Source of the DNA: Ceratothoa steindachneri
Lineage: Eukaryota; Arthropoda; Malacostraca; Isopoda; Cymothoidae
Assembly (NCBI GenBank): GCA_963969495.1
Contig: OZ018324.1
Coordinates: 137,064,579-137,128,578, forward strand
Length of the DNA: 64,000 nt
Direction: 5' to 3'
Within the stretch, counting starts at the first letter, position 1. Every line of letters begins with the position of its first letter. A program made the translations under genes and the position numbers. This document shows, piece by piece, positions 21,219 through 32,812 of this stretch. Under the pieces are notes generated by a model that did not search any database, was not told where the DNA came from, and saw only the letters and a list, made by a program, of their open reading frames with translations.

Positions 21219-24200
21219 GTTTAAGGTAAGTTACCAGTGGGTTGCTGCCCAATCCAAGTGGATTCTATATGGCCGCTAGGGTGAAACGAAATATAGATAT
21301 CATCTATAAAAGGTGGAGGAGACCACTTTGTGACAAAAAAATATGGCCAGGACTCGGTGCTTTAATGAGAAAGCTTTCCGGACAGATCCCTCGAAACGTA
21401 CTAGTAGGTCAAGGGTACTATGACCTTTGCAGAAGCCACATTAAAATGGAGAGAGAAGGTGATTGGTTTCTAGGGACCAGTTTAGGCGCTCCAATATCAT
21501 TTTTTCCAGCAACTTACTCAAACAGCTGGAGAGAGCTATAGGGCAGTAGTGATCTGCATCCAACCAGTCCCCGCCAGGTTTGACAAAGGGAAGGATGATC
21601 CCAATGCGCCATGATGACGGGAAGAGAGTAGAATGTGGGTGTAGGTGCCGAATCATATTGAAATGGATCTCATTAAGGCCAGGGGAAGTAGATCTGCAAA
21701 GGAACAAAGCGCTTTGCAGCTCATGGATGCTGAATAGAGCGTTATACGGAAGGTTAGCTTTTGTTGTAAAGTTGAGAGAATGAGATTCTTCCTTTGATTT
21801 GTAGGAATGAAAAGCCTTATCGTAATTGCTGACAGTGCGGAAATGGTCTGCAAAAGCATTGCTGACTGCCAGGTCATCATTCTCCAAGGAACCGTCTAAG
21901 TTGAGTGTGGGGGTATAATGATTAGCATAATGGCCCCTGATCTTATTAATCCTCTTCCAGATCTTAGCAGTAGGTGTCATAGAGGAAATCGATGAAACGT
22001 ATCTTCACCATGAATTTTGGCGAGCCTGACAAAGGGTTCTTTGGCGAGGCGCATGAGCTCGGTTTCAGTCAACCTTGTTGCACAAAGTTGGGTTCTTTCG
22101 GAATCGGGCATGGGCTAACTTGTAATTTTTTATAGCTGTTGCACACGTCGAGGTCCACTAGTGCACGGTTGAGCGGCCTGTGACAGGTCCCTCCATGGGA
22201 TAGTCTGTGTTGCTGCATTGTAGATAGTCGATATAAATTATTCTACTGCCGCGTCCACTCAATTGAAGGTCCCCAAGGATGCATTTGTGAAGGACACCTC
22301 TTGGAAACCTTCCCAATCTGCATGACCGAAGTCCCACTTAAGGGGCATGGTTGTATGAAGGCTAACTTGAAGGGCCGACAAGACAATAGGGAAGTGGTCA
22401 CTCCCATGGAGATCGTCAAGAATTGACCATCAAAATTCTGTGAAGCAATCAGGGAAACAAACAGACAGGTCAACACAGCTAAGAGAGTCCATCTGGACAT
22501 GATAAGAGGTAAAAATCGCCAGTATTTAAAACAAAAAGAAGGTCAGATAATAAAAGAGACTCTAAAACACTGCCTTTGGCATTTTGAGTGATTTCACCCC
22601 AGTATGGGTGACAGGCGTTAAAATCTCCTAGTAATAAGAATGGGGAGGGCAACTGGTCTATAAGTTCTAAAAGGTCGGATCTTGACAATGATAAACAAGG
22701 GGGTAGGTAAATAGAGCAAATGGTAAAAAACTTAGTAAGAAAAACCCTCATAACAACAGCTTGGAGGGTAGTATGTAGGGAGATGGGAGAAACATGGTGG
22801 GATGAAGATACCATGAATGACAACCCCCATGAGAGGGGCTCCCAGCAGGAGCAATAGAGTTCAAAGTGAGAAAGCCGGGTACAGGCGGAAAGCGCCTGGG
22901 ATTTGGGTCTCGGGGCCGGGTGGATGAACCTTCACTGGTCGATGTTGAGGATTCTTTCAAATAGCGTCTGATGTCTTCAAGTGTCTCACCCTCAGCGTCT
23001 CTCACAGCTAGAGCTGCTGAAGAGAGGGGGGCTACATTGGTTATCTCGGTGTGAGAGCGATGCTTCAACTGCATATTCTGAATGTTTTCGATGCTGCAAG
23101 TAGATCTAGGGTGAAGTGCTTCAGGCTAGTCAGAACTCGCGCGTGATGGTCGGTTTCGTCCGGCGTCACGTAAAACGTCAGAGAAGAGCCGGCCGAATGG
23201 GGAGGTTTGTGCTTGGGGACGCTGTCGGGCCTCTCTTGTATCTAGACGTTGGGAGTCGCGAAAAGCGAGCACTTCCTTTTCATATAAAAATATAGAGCAG
23301 AGTTTTGACGCAGCACTGTGGGTACCTCGGCAGTTGGCATAGCGGGGTGTTTTGGTGCATTCAGGGCCATGGTAGTCAGAGCTACAATTCACGCAGGAGC
23401 GAGGGTGCCTACAGGCAAGCCAACATGTCCAAATTGATTGCAATTGAAGCAGTGTCTGTGTAGTTCGATGTAGGGACTTACCGGGACACGAAGGTACCCA
23501 GCTTTAATATGCTGCGGCAGTTCTTGTCATTCAAATGTTAAAATCAGTGTGGTGGTTGGGACTTTAGTGGAGCCTAATGTTTTAGTTACCCTATGTTCGT
23601 GTGTGAGACGTTGGGTACTGAGCTTACTCTGAAGGCGGGTGAGGTCGTAGTCCTTAAGTTCGTTTGAACGGACGATACCTTTGACAAAATTCAGACGTGG
23701 ATGGGGCGAGGCAGTTATTGGAATTTCAGCTATCGAAGAAAGATTTTGCATAAGGTTGTGTTGAGAGTGGGATGACACCTCAACTACGACATCACAACTT
23801 CCTCTTGACCACATCCTCGGGGTTCACCACAGCAGGACTCAAAAGATTCATTGACGTCAAACACATCGACTTTTGCAAGTGGGATGTTGGATGATGAATT
23901 CCCGATGAGAAAGTGAGGATAATCAAGATCTGGGTCTACTTCGTTGGAATAGGGGTCCAACGAGCGAGGGAAGGCTGAAAGGGGAGCTAAGGAACGTTTG
24001 GCATGAGAACCCTTACGAGAAGGGGAGGTTTTTGGTTTATGGCTAGCCATTGCAAAAAGAAAAAAAAACTTTGCATTCTCCCTTGGGGCTCCCCACCATG
24101 GAGGCCTACAAGGGCCCGGCACTACTGCAACTATACAATCAGTTACATCCGGTATGTCCCCTAAGGGGCTGCCCGAGTTCTCCTACACACAGAAAAAAGG

Positions 24201-24537
24201 GGCCAACGATGGGTTTCTCCTTGGGCATATGGTAGACGAAGGCGGTGGAGATGACAGCCTCTTTCACCTTCATGAAAGAACAATTCTGAATCAATCCATT
24301 GAACGAGCAGAGGTCGGGTATCGATAAGGTCCACTAGATAGGTGAAGGAAGAGGGGGAAATAAAGAGCAGTGGAAGAGAGTAATAGAGGAGGGAAGAAAG
24401 AGGGGCATGTTAAAACTCTTGTTGGCAGCACCATGGGTCAGTCACCTAAGAGGCCCAGGGCTGACCCCCCTCGCCACAAGAAGGCCAGAGCCTCTATGGG
24501 AACAACCCCTGAAAAAAAGATCCCAGAGAGAGAGAGG
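21219..24537 (-). mobile_element. Jockey/I-like LINE with 17-bp target duplication
   Basis: GTCTGAGTGATAATGGG occurs at 21202-21218 and at 24538-24554, bounding this insertion. On the minus strand the order is: 5' UTR (24537 to about 24060), ORF1, then ORF2. ORF1 starts MASHKPKTSPSRKGSHAKR near 24050 and has a knuckle region with CVNCSSDYHGPEC and CRGTHSAASKLC near 23300-23400. ORF2 is joined to the endonuclease after a deletion: LLLGDFNACHPYWGEI near 22620, GSDHFPIVL near 22390, then RT fingers (KIWKRINKIRGHYANHY, SKLLEKMILERL). The reading fails at the first RT Asp region near 21360. About 140 bp of probable 3' UTR follows, so the RT palm, RNase H and C-terminus have been deleted internally. 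Confidence 0.85.
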
Positions 24538-25079
24538 GTCTGAGTGATAATGGGCCTGAATTTGTAGAAGTGTTTGAACAAATGTTGAGAGAGAATGGTG
24601 TAGAGCATGTGAGAACGACTCCGTATGTACCGACTTCAAATGGCTTGGCTGAACGTACGATAAGAACCTTGTGTGAGATGTTAATGATGATGAGTACGAC
24701 AGTGAATTTCTGGGATGTATGTCTGGGAAGAGTGTTGTGGGCGTATAATTCGACTGTGTATAGTGCAACTGGAATGTCCCTGTGTCAGTTTGTGATGATT
24801 TTTGGAGGGGCGAGTGAAAGATAGGTTTCGTCTGGTTTCAAGTGGCGCGAGGCACATGAAAAGTTCCATTCATTTGAATTAGGTGTGAAAGTATTGAAGG
24901 TGAAAGAAGTGAAGGGTAGGTTGAATGTGTCAAAGATGAGTGAGAAGTTTGATGGACCTTATAGAGTTGTGAGAGTTTGGGAAAATGGGGTGACGTATGT
25001 TTTGGAGAGTTTGAATGACGGTATGACTGAGAGAGTGCGGGCTCATCAGTCAGTTAAGGAGATGGAGAGAATCTCCTGA
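24538..25079 (+). pseudogene. Gypsy integrase core end and C-terminal domain
   Basis: After the repeated target sequence the integrase continues with SDNGPEFVEVFEQMLREN, TTPYVPTSNGLAERTIRTL (catalytic Glu at 24651) and WDVCLGRVLWAYNST. A stop at 24822 and a frame change are followed by a C-terminal domain reading MSEKFDGPYRVVRVWENGVT (near 24935) with an SH3-like GPYxV pattern common in Gypsy integrases. The stop is at 25077. I see no chromodomain. It is non-functional because of the insertions upstream. Confidence 0.8.
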
Positions 25080-25086
25080 CTACCTG

Positions 25087-25790
25087 GTGAGTCATCCAGT
25101 GTATGAACTGTGTAGAGAGAGAGGTAAAGTGCATGATGATAAGATTGAATGTGATAGGATGGATCTGTCTGGGAAAGAGCTAGTCTTAGTCTCGAGGAGT
25201 ATAAAGCGTACAAAGAAGAGTGAAAGGAAGAATGCAAGTACGAATGAAAGTAAGTCCGAGCAGAGTCTTTCTGGTATGGGGGATCTCGAAAGGGAGATTG
25301 AGTTTTTGCGTAAACAGGTGATTGATTTGGCTGGTATAAGTAGACAAGTGAGTGAGCTGCCTGTGCCTGATTTTTCTGGTTTTGGGAACAGTATGAATGA
25401 TAGTGTGTTTGGTCAGAATGAACCTAGTGTAGCTAATTTTTCGGGTTTTGTGAATGGTAATAGTAGGGGTGAGTTTGATGTAGTGAATGATGAAGTGGCT
25501 GATTTTTCAAGTTTCTAGTGGGAACCAGTCGAAGGGGTTTCTGGTATGCCTGTTGAGAATACAGGGGATGTGAGTGACCTGTCTGTTTCGCAAGAATGTA
25601 CCTTGAGTTGGATGAGAGCTGTGAGTGAGGAGCTGATGAATGGGGGTATGAAGAGTGAGGGTTCTGAATGGAAGAGTATGAAAGAATTCTGTCGTGAGAT
25701 GGGAGAACTGGTAATGAGGGCTAAGAGTATGGTGGATGATATGATCAATAGTGACGATCAGACTGACAGGACGACTGATGAACATTTTTT
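25087..25790 (+). pseudogene. Extra C-terminal ORF of the Gypsy element, DFSGF repeats
   Basis: Eight bases after the integrase stop a new frame opens (25087-25518). It continues past a TAG (25516-25518) to about 25790. The first part is basic (SIKRTKKSERKNAS), then comes a short coiled coil (DLEREIEFLRKQVIDLAG) and three spaced repeats VPDFSGFGNS, VANFSGFVNG and VADFSSF. The second part is acidic and helical (EWKSMKEFCREMGELVMRA). I recognise no known domain. It could be a late structural or accessory protein, or an extension of integrase. It has no signal peptide or membrane segment, so it is not a normal env gene. The element is cut at about 25790. Confidence 0.55.
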
Positions 25791-27425
25791 TTTTAAAGAG
25801 CAGGAGCGTGCAACCTAAAGAAAAAAAAAAACAAATGCAAAAAACAAAAAAACAAACCCTGCTTAAATAATAGGGAGAAGGCCAGCCTCCCCCCCAAAAG
25901 TCAACAAGTCCACCAGTCAATTTGCACGCACTCATCCCGAGTACAAGGGACAGGCGGTAGCGACCCCGCCCATCCCGGTACGGGGAAAGGTATCGTGTGT
26001 GAAGATCACCCAGACTGGGACATTCAACAAGAATGTGCCGAACAGTCTGGGGGACGACGCAGTCATCACAATAGGGCGCAGGCGAGCGCTCCATCAAATA
26101 GCGATGCGTCACACGAGTGTGCCCGATTCGGAGACGACAGAAGGCAACCTGAAGCCGCCGCGGCATTGGGGGATAGGTCCATTGGAACAGTCGCGGCGCA
26201 ATGGCACGCAACTTTAAGTTCCCTTCGACCGTCTCCCATCTTCTTTGCCAAGCAGTCCGAAGAGCTGCCTGTATTCCTGCCATGTAGGCGGTGTGAGGAA
26301 GAGCGAAACGCTGGTCCGGTCGCAGAGTCCTCGCGGACTCTTTGGCGCGCTCATTCCCCGCAATTCCTACATGTTCAGGAACCCAGCAGAAGATAATCTC
26401 GACATCTGCCCGGCTCGCCCAAACCGTGGCGTCACGGATATCGCGAACCAGGGGATGCGGAGATTCCAATGCCCCGAGAGCACTCAGGGCGCTTTGTGAG
26501 TCCCTATAGATCACAATCCGGTCTCCGAACCGGGCACGTCGCGTAATCTCCCGTACCGAGTGGTGTATTGCCACCAGCTCGGCCCAGCCGCAGCGCCTGG
26601 TAGAGCTCCGCTGACTTCAAACAGAGGGAATATGGCGTGGAAGCCGACCCCCTCTTGGGACTTGGAGCCATCCGTATACACTGGCACGGTTCCAGCGTGA
26701 CACGATGTGTGCTCCAAAAAGTTCGAACGCAATACTCCCGGCGCCGTACAAGCTTTGGGAGCAGAGGCGTGGCGACAAATAGCCAAATGTGGTACCCTCC
26801 AGGGTGGCGTCCTAGGCAGAACCAGGGGCGCCACCGGCCCGAGAGCTATATCTACCTCTCGAAGGAGTTTCCTGGCCATAAACCCAAAGGGCTTAGGGTA
26901 TGACTGGCGTCTCTCGGCGGCATAGGCACCATCGAGATCAGCTGCGGATGCAGTGAGAGCGGTTGGCGACTGAGGGAGGCGCCGGGCTCGCGCGTACAGG
27001 CGAGTGATGCACTGCACGCGGTGCAGAGCGAGTGGCATCTCCCCAGCATCGACCAACAGGCTCTCAATGGAGGAAGTGCGGAAGGCACCGGTCGCAAGGC
27101 GAAGGCCGGTGTGGTGGCTCGAATCCACCTTCCGCAATAAACGCTCGGCTCGAGCGAACAAAGGATTGGTAAAAAAGTAGGGCAGTAGCCCTATCAGCGC
27201 CCCAAGCGCTGAACGTCATGGAACGGAGAATGTCCATGGCGCGGGTATAAGAGACCCTAAGGCTGCGAATATGAGCCTCCCAGGTGAGGCGTCGGTCCAA
27301 TACAAGACCGAGGAAACGGTGCGACTCAACCACATCCAGGCGCACCCCATTAAGAAACAAATCTGGGTCGGGGTGAAGCCGTGGATGGCGGCAGAAGTGC
27401 CGCTGATAAATGTGGATTTTGAAGT
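25791..27425 (-). mobile_element. I/Jockey-like LINE copy B (RT connection, RNase H, C-terminus)
   Basis: On the minus strand from right to left: FLNGVRLDVVESHRFLGLVL and RRLTWEAHIRSLRVSYTRAM (RT thumb side, near 27300), AWGADRATALLFYQSF, and RLLREVDIALGP-like repeats. An RNase H follows in two frames: VPVYTDGSKSQEGVGFHAIF near 26690, IVIYRDSQSALSALGALES near 26490 and IIFCWVPEHVGIAGNERA near 26395. The terminal finger CDDCVVPQTVRHILVEC lies near 26060. The 3' UTR ends near 25795 in a run of T on the plus strand. It is 5' truncated at about 27425 and has lost the RT core and endonuclease. RNase H in ORF2 fits the I group. Two or more frame changes are present. Confidence 0.85.
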
Positions 27426-28574
27426 GTCATCTGAACTTTTTCAATATTTTTTGTTGTTTTTATGGTTCTTATACGACCCGAACGACCTTTATTTAGATTT
27501 AAGCATGTTCTTTCATGTTGGTATTTGCGAATATTATATAAAAATAGATATAGCTAGTCTTTTTTTGTTATTCTAGTGCCTGTAGCATTTGTTTTTTGAA
27601 AAAACCTGGGTTTTTGGGGGGGTTTATTAAATTACACTTTTCTTTTCAAGAAATGAATGCTACTTATCATTATTTTATTCAAAATTCATATTTATGTTTA
27701 CAATTTCAACAAATATGTATCAAATTAAGGTTATTTCTCTGATACCGACTCATAATTTATCTCTCTTTCTACAGGTTATGGCTATCATGGGACATGGGTA
27801 CCGCAAATTCTCAATCAGTGATCTGTTACGGTGATCTATTCTTACTATAATATAATTATTAAGCTAAGTAATTATTAATATTATATAAAGATAGAGATAG
27901 CTATTCTTTTTCTATGTTATTCTAATGCTTGTGGCACTTGTTTTTTTTAAAAAACCCAGGTTTCATTGGGCTTTTTAAAAATTTGGGGGTTTTTGCCAAC
28001 CCTGGTGTTGGTGGAGTGCCAGTAGGCCTAGGCCTAGTTTGTTCCTCGCCTTAGGTCTAACTCGCACTGTTGGTCTTGAGCCTAGGCAGTAAGACCAGCT
28101 GCTATGATTTGCTCATACAATTTGATGTTCCCTAGGCTTGTACTTCTTTCAAGAGGCAGCCTGTTTTAAAATTTAGTCTATTGTTTTACTGAGGCCCCCA
28201 TTCCTTTTACTGCTTCTTTGTGGTAGATAATCGGTGCTTCGGCCTCACACATCCAAGGTGTGTGTGTACTCACAATATTTGTCCATGCAGCATAATTCAC
28301 ACATAAACTTTCTTTTCATTCTATAGAGGCACAATATATAGTATGTGGGAAGACCACTGCACTAATAGTGCACCGGGTTTTTACAATTATTGCACTGAAT
28401 TGTATGTTCTAGGTCCGCTTTTATTTTACAGGAATAGCACTCAGTCATGGTTTTGTTTCGCTTTGTTATTGTTCATGGACATGCTTGTTTGTTTTAAATA
28501 TAATGATATATCAAAACTACTTTAGTTTTTGTGATTTTAGATACAAAATATCCACAGGAAAAAAAACTTACTAC
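27426..28574. repeat. AT-rich spacer with a repeated 90-bp segment
   Basis: No gene is seen. Bases 27530-27618 and 27876-27966 are two diverged copies of one segment (ATATTATATA, then a T-rich stretch, ending AAAAAACC and CCAGGT-like ends). The rest has no supportable feature. Confidence 0.6.
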
Positions 28575-29430
28575 AAAGTAACTTGTCCCTCAATGCTCAA
28601 GTGAATAATGCGGTTAGGATTGCTGGCTACCATCTAAGAAACATTGCCTTTATTAAGAAGTATATTGATGAAAGCTCTTTACAAATGATTGTGATAAACT
28701 GTGTAATTACTAGATTAGATTATTGTACTGTAACTCGCTAAAGATACAACTTAAGAAACTATAAAATATTTTGAACAGAGCTGTGAGATTAAGTGTGTCT
28801 CATCGTGATAGAGTTACACCATTGCCAATTGAACTCCATTGGCTACCAATAAAGGCTAGAGTAAAATTTAAAATGTGTGATGACTCATCAAGTTCTCCAG
28901 TCTAGAAAACTATTATATTTGAGAAATCTCCAGAATTTTATATATTAGCAACTCAGGATTTGCTTCCTGTTGTCATAATGATTTGCCCTTTGTTACCAAA
29001 TCTCTTGTTTATAAACTTGTTCCTGAGGGTGAGCAGAGGGTATGGGGAACAAAAAAACAACCACCAAAAGCACCAGTCTCAAATGTAAAAGATTACCAAA
29101 TCTCCTAAAGAAAGTTGACCCCACTAAAGGCGTTAATACTCGTAGAGCAGAATAAGGACTGACCTTGTTTGAACCCAGGGTTGCATTGAATATTGGTTTT
29201 CATTCTTTTAAGTCAGCTGCCCCAAGATTTTATAAGTCTCCCACTTAATATTAAACGAATTGTCAGTATTCAAAACTTCAAGACAAGACTGAATACATTC
29301 CTGTTATCTGATCGGTACGATATGGATGACCAGACCATCAGTGCAGAATATGCACTAAACAGGTTCAGGTTGTTGAACCACCCTTGGTATCGGGATATGG
29401 CATTTATTTTCTGTGGCGAGGAGAAATAAT
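28575..29430 (+). mobile_element. L2/CR1-like LINE, 3' end of ORF2
   Basis: The plus strand encodes the region downstream of the RT palm: VNNAVRIAGYHLRNIAFIKK and VINCVITRLDYC near 28600-28735. IELHWLPIKAR-type sequence near 28830 is frame-broken. SQLPQDFISLPLNIKRI and NFKTRLNTFLLSDRYDMDD follow near 29210-29330. The order RLDYC, then ELHWLP, then FKTxLxTFL is typical of L2 and related LINEs. Several stops and shifts are present. The 3' end is shared with the direct repeat starting near 29360. Confidence 0.75.
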
Positions 29431-29605
29431 TTATTAGACTTGTTCATTTCTCTTCTTCCACACACACTGTAAAAATTTCTTTGTTACTCTTACTATTCTT
29501 ATTCTTTTATCTATCTTTTTTTCCACACTCAGTCCATAATACTCTCTTCTCTCCACCTCTTCCCAGCTCTATCATCAATTCTTCTTTCAATTCCTCTCTC
29601 TCAAA
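29360..29605. repeat. Direct repeat, left copy (about 245 bp)
   Basis: This segment (from AGGTTGTTGAACCACC through ATCAATTCTTCTTTCAATT) recurs in the same orientation at 32566-32812 with few differences. It joins the tail of the plus-strand LINE to the 3' end of a minus-strand LINE in both places. Confidence 0.9.
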
Positions 29606-31010
29606 TCGCCTCTCCTTGTTGTCATTTTTCTTTAAAAGCTGTTCTGGTTGGAGGACACAACAGTGACTGGTGAGGGAGAAGACCCTCATCAAGGTAAGAA
29701 ATCCATATACACTAATAGAATTCTCAATGTTTTCTTATCATATATCATTATTTCTGCCTCCATTACATCACTATTTACAGTATTCATAATTTCCAAGCTC
29801 TGATAATGTCCACTCTTTATTAACATCATTATTCCGCCTCCTCTCTTATCTTTCGCCTTTCTCATCCAGGAAAATTCCTCTATTTCCTTACCAAAATCTA
29901 TTTTTTTTAAATCTTTTGCTATGTTTCTGTTAAACATATTATATTAAAGTCTTTTTCATACATAATTATTTCTATTTCTATTTCTATTGCCTTCTGTCTC
30001 GTTAACCCTTGTATATTAATTAAGCCAATCTTTATATTTTTTTTAGAATTCTTCTCCTGACTCCCTGTTAAAAAATTCTTACGATGACATAACTCACCCT
30101 TTCTCATGTACCACTCCCTCTCTCCTGTGTCTCTCTTGCTCTTGAGTTCCATTCACAATTTTCTATCCCATTCTCTTTCTTCTCTTGTCAAATCTGGTGC
30201 TAGGATAACCATTCTGCATTGTTCTGTATTTGTTAGTCTCAGGTTTTTTGCCTTCCTAAGGATTTCCCATTTCACCTTGGAGCTCTTGAGTTTTACCAGG
30301 TCTTGACTCTTCATCCTTTAATTCCACAGATCTAATAATTTCTTCTATATCTATCTATCTAAAGGCGTATCTATACCTACTCCTTCCTTGAATAATCCTT
30401 TGTACATTTCATGAATTTCTCTTTCCTGTGTTTCGATCTTATTCCTTATTTCTCTTACATTATATAATATTAGGTTATTCTCTCGCCTTTTTTTTCTCCT
30501 CTTCTTCCCTCATAACATTGCGTATTTCTATTCTTATCTCTTCCCTTGCCTGTAACAATTCCATTTCTATCTAGTGTTTCTCTAGGAATACTCTGTCATA
30601 ACTCCTCTGTGTTCATACCTTCCTTAAGTCTATTTGTCATTTTTTTTATATTCTAATTTCCTTACTGTTTTCATTAAGTTTTTAACCTTCTCTCTACATT
30701 GTGAGCATACCTACAACTGTTCTGGAGATTTCTGTAGTGCATTATATAAGTCCATTCCAACCCTGTCACACCCAGCATGATACCATTTTACACATTGGTC
30801 ACACTGCAAACTATTATCTATTTCTCTTACCTCCTTCTTACACCTTCCCTATTATTTCTTTCACTACCATATATCTCACCACCTACTGCTCCATTTTCTA
30901 CTTGCTTTCTTCTCATGCTTCGCCTAGGGTCAAGGTAAAGATTTTTGTATTCCATATTGCTTCGCTGAGGAGGGAACGATGGTCATGGAAAATACAGTAT
31001 AAGGTCAAAT
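29606..31010 (-). mobile_element. LINE family X, copy 1: ORF1 finger and endonuclease start
   Basis: The minus strand first shows a PHD-like finger near 30690-30830 (CDQCVKWYHAGCD, then CSQC), part of ORF1 or the ORF2 leader. It then shows MVILAPDLTREEREWDRKL near 30200 and the start of an endonuclease (KIGLINIQGLTRQKAIEIEI near 30030, FNIICLTET near 29940, DKRGGGIMMLIKSGHY near 29840, LRILLVYMDF near 29700). The endonuclease then stops and 3' UTR-like sequence follows, so the copy has a large internal deletion. The second copy at 32813-35435 carries the complementary part. Confidence 0.7.
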
Positions 31011-31338
31011 GCGAATGAAGGATGAGAGAGATCTAAAAGGATATACCATTGGTGGAGTGGGACCAGTTAATGTAAAAGAAGTAGCACCCACTAGCGTTGG
31101 CTCATAAACTCAAGTATTAGCCGGCTGGAAATCGGCTTTCAGGAACCAAACACAATAAAACATTAGGTAAAACTAAAGTAGTAAAATGACAGTTAATGAG
31201 TGAGTTAGGTGAAACATATTGTGAAATGGAGGAAATATTATGGGAATGGGGGCATGGATCTTCAGGCTTACAGAATAAAGGTGGACTATCTTAAAAATAT
31301 GTACTTTCTGGGCCAAACAGAAACCATATGTTACTTAC
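31011..31338. other. Unassigned spacer between two LINE fragments
   Basis: About 330 bp with no supportable coding or structural feature. Confidence 0.5.
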
Positions 31339-32565
31339 TTATTTTTGTAGATTCTGCCTGTTAGTGGCATAGCTGAAGTGGTCCTGATCCCTCTGGTTGG
31401 TTACTTCGGGAAGGGTGTTGTTATTCTCAACTGTGTAACCTGGTATTGGTGATTGGTCGGGTATGCTGATTAGCCACTTGTCCAGTTTCCTCTTGAATAT
31501 TTCTGGAGTCACTCCAGTGAGGTCCCGGATGTCCTTTGGTATGCAGTTGAAGTCGGGTCCATTGAATGAGAAGTTGTGTGTCAGGGTCCTGATTTTTTGT
31601 GTACATCCTTGAATGACCCTCACATAGCATAAGTCTTCCTCTCCTTGGTTGCCTGTTCACCTGGATCCCTATGTGTGGTACCCAACCCTCCAGTATTTTC
31701 CATATATAGATTATTATGTATCTCTCTCAACTTCTTTGCAAGGAGTACATCTTCAGGTGGTATAGTCATTCCCAATAGTTTAGGTTGTCCATACCTTGGA
31801 TTTTGATGGTGAATGTTTTGTGCCACCTCTATGGCTGTTATGTCCATGATTTTAAATGGGCACCACAGTTGGCAGCAGTATTCCATTCTGGGTAGCACTA
31901 GGGATTTCTAAAGTGTGGTGATGCATCCCTTTTCTCTGATCCTCATGTCATCTGCAAACTGCAAAGGATGTGGCATCGGAGTGTAGTAGTGTGGTATCAA
32001 TGTCCCTGATATGTATGATAAAAAAGAGGGGGCTGAGTACTGAGCCCTGGGGCACACCACTCCAGACTTCACTCGGGTCTGAGAGTTTGCCTTTGATGAC
32101 TGATACCCTCTGGATCCTTCCTGTTAAGAAGCTATGAAACCATCTTCGTAGGGGTCCTGTGATGCCCAGACTGTTGAGTTTATGCATGAGGATGCCATGA
32201 TCTACCTTGTCAAAATCCAGGTATATGACATCTGTGTTCATGCCTTCCTGGATGTCTTTCATTATTCTCTCCTGGTGTTATAGAAGCTATGATAGACAAG
32301 AGCGCCCTTGTCTGAATCTGTGTTGACTCTCATTTAGGGCTCCTTTCTGGTCCAGGAATATGATTTTTTGTTTGACCACCTTTTTCACAGATTTTTATAA
32401 TGTGAGATGTCAGGACTACTGGTCTGTATTTACTTGCTTGAACTCTGCAGCCACCCTTATGGATAGGTGTGATGATGCCTATCTTGAGCGCTTCAGGTAC
32501 CTACCTTCTGTAAGAGATTTTGACCACAGTATCTGCAGAGGCATGGCTAGTTTGGCATGAAAGCC
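31339..32565 (-). mobile_element. CR1/Daphne-like LINE (family Y), RT fragment
   Basis: On the minus strand the RT is traceable from VLTSHIIKICEKVVKQKI (near 32400) through ALNESQHRFRQGRSCLS (near 32320), DVIYLDFDK (first Asp, near 32225), GVPQGSVLSPLFFIIHIRDI (near 32040) and the YADD position. That position is frame-broken (HSDATSFAVC near 31965). The C-terminal block follows: MEYCCQLWCPFKIMD near 31880 and NFSFNGPDFNCIPKDIRD near 31560. It is 5' truncated and has several frame changes. The tail resembles the fragment at 13312-13800. Confidence 0.75.
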
Positions 32566-32812
32566 AGGTTTAGGTTGTTGAGCCACCCTTTGTATCGGGA
32601 TATGGCATTTATTTTCTGCGGAGAGGAGAAATAATTTATTAGCCTTGTTCATTTCTCTTCTTCCACACACTGCAAAAATTTCTTTGTTACTCTTACTATT
32701 CTTATTCTCTTATCTATATCTTTTTTCCATACTCAGTCCATAATCCTCGCTTCTCTCCACCTCCTCCCAGCTCTATCATCAATTCTTCTTTCAATTTCTC
32801 TCTCTCAAGTCT
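32566..32812. repeat. Direct repeat, right copy (about 245 bp)
   Basis: This matches 29360-29605 in the same orientation. The pair brackets about 3 kb, and the junction of LINE tail and LINE 3' UTR is identical in type in both copies. Confidence 0.9.

Larger units (their letters stand above)
14512..25790 (+). mobile_element. Gypsy-type LTR retrotransposon, interrupted and 3' truncated
   Basis: The order is 5' LTR, primer-binding site, gag, protease, RT/RNase H, second protease, integrase, then an extra C-terminal ORF. RT before integrase marks the Gypsy/Ty3 group. Two LINE insertions (about 20190-21150 and 21219-24537) split the integrase. The 3' end, with polypurine tract and 3' LTR, is missing: at about 25790 a LINE begins and no second LTR follows. 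The plus strand is strongly rich in G and T within this element. No env-like gene is seen. Several stops and frame changes make it defective. Confidence 0.85.

Noticed and set aside
25790..27425. A 3' LTR of the Gypsy element after the I-like LINE
   Set aside because: No sequence matching 14512-15041 occurs downstream of 25790.
27750..27850. A pyrimidine tract and AG before GTTATGGCTATCATGG, resembling a host exon start
   Set aside because: No open frame or conserved protein follows, and no donor site partners it.
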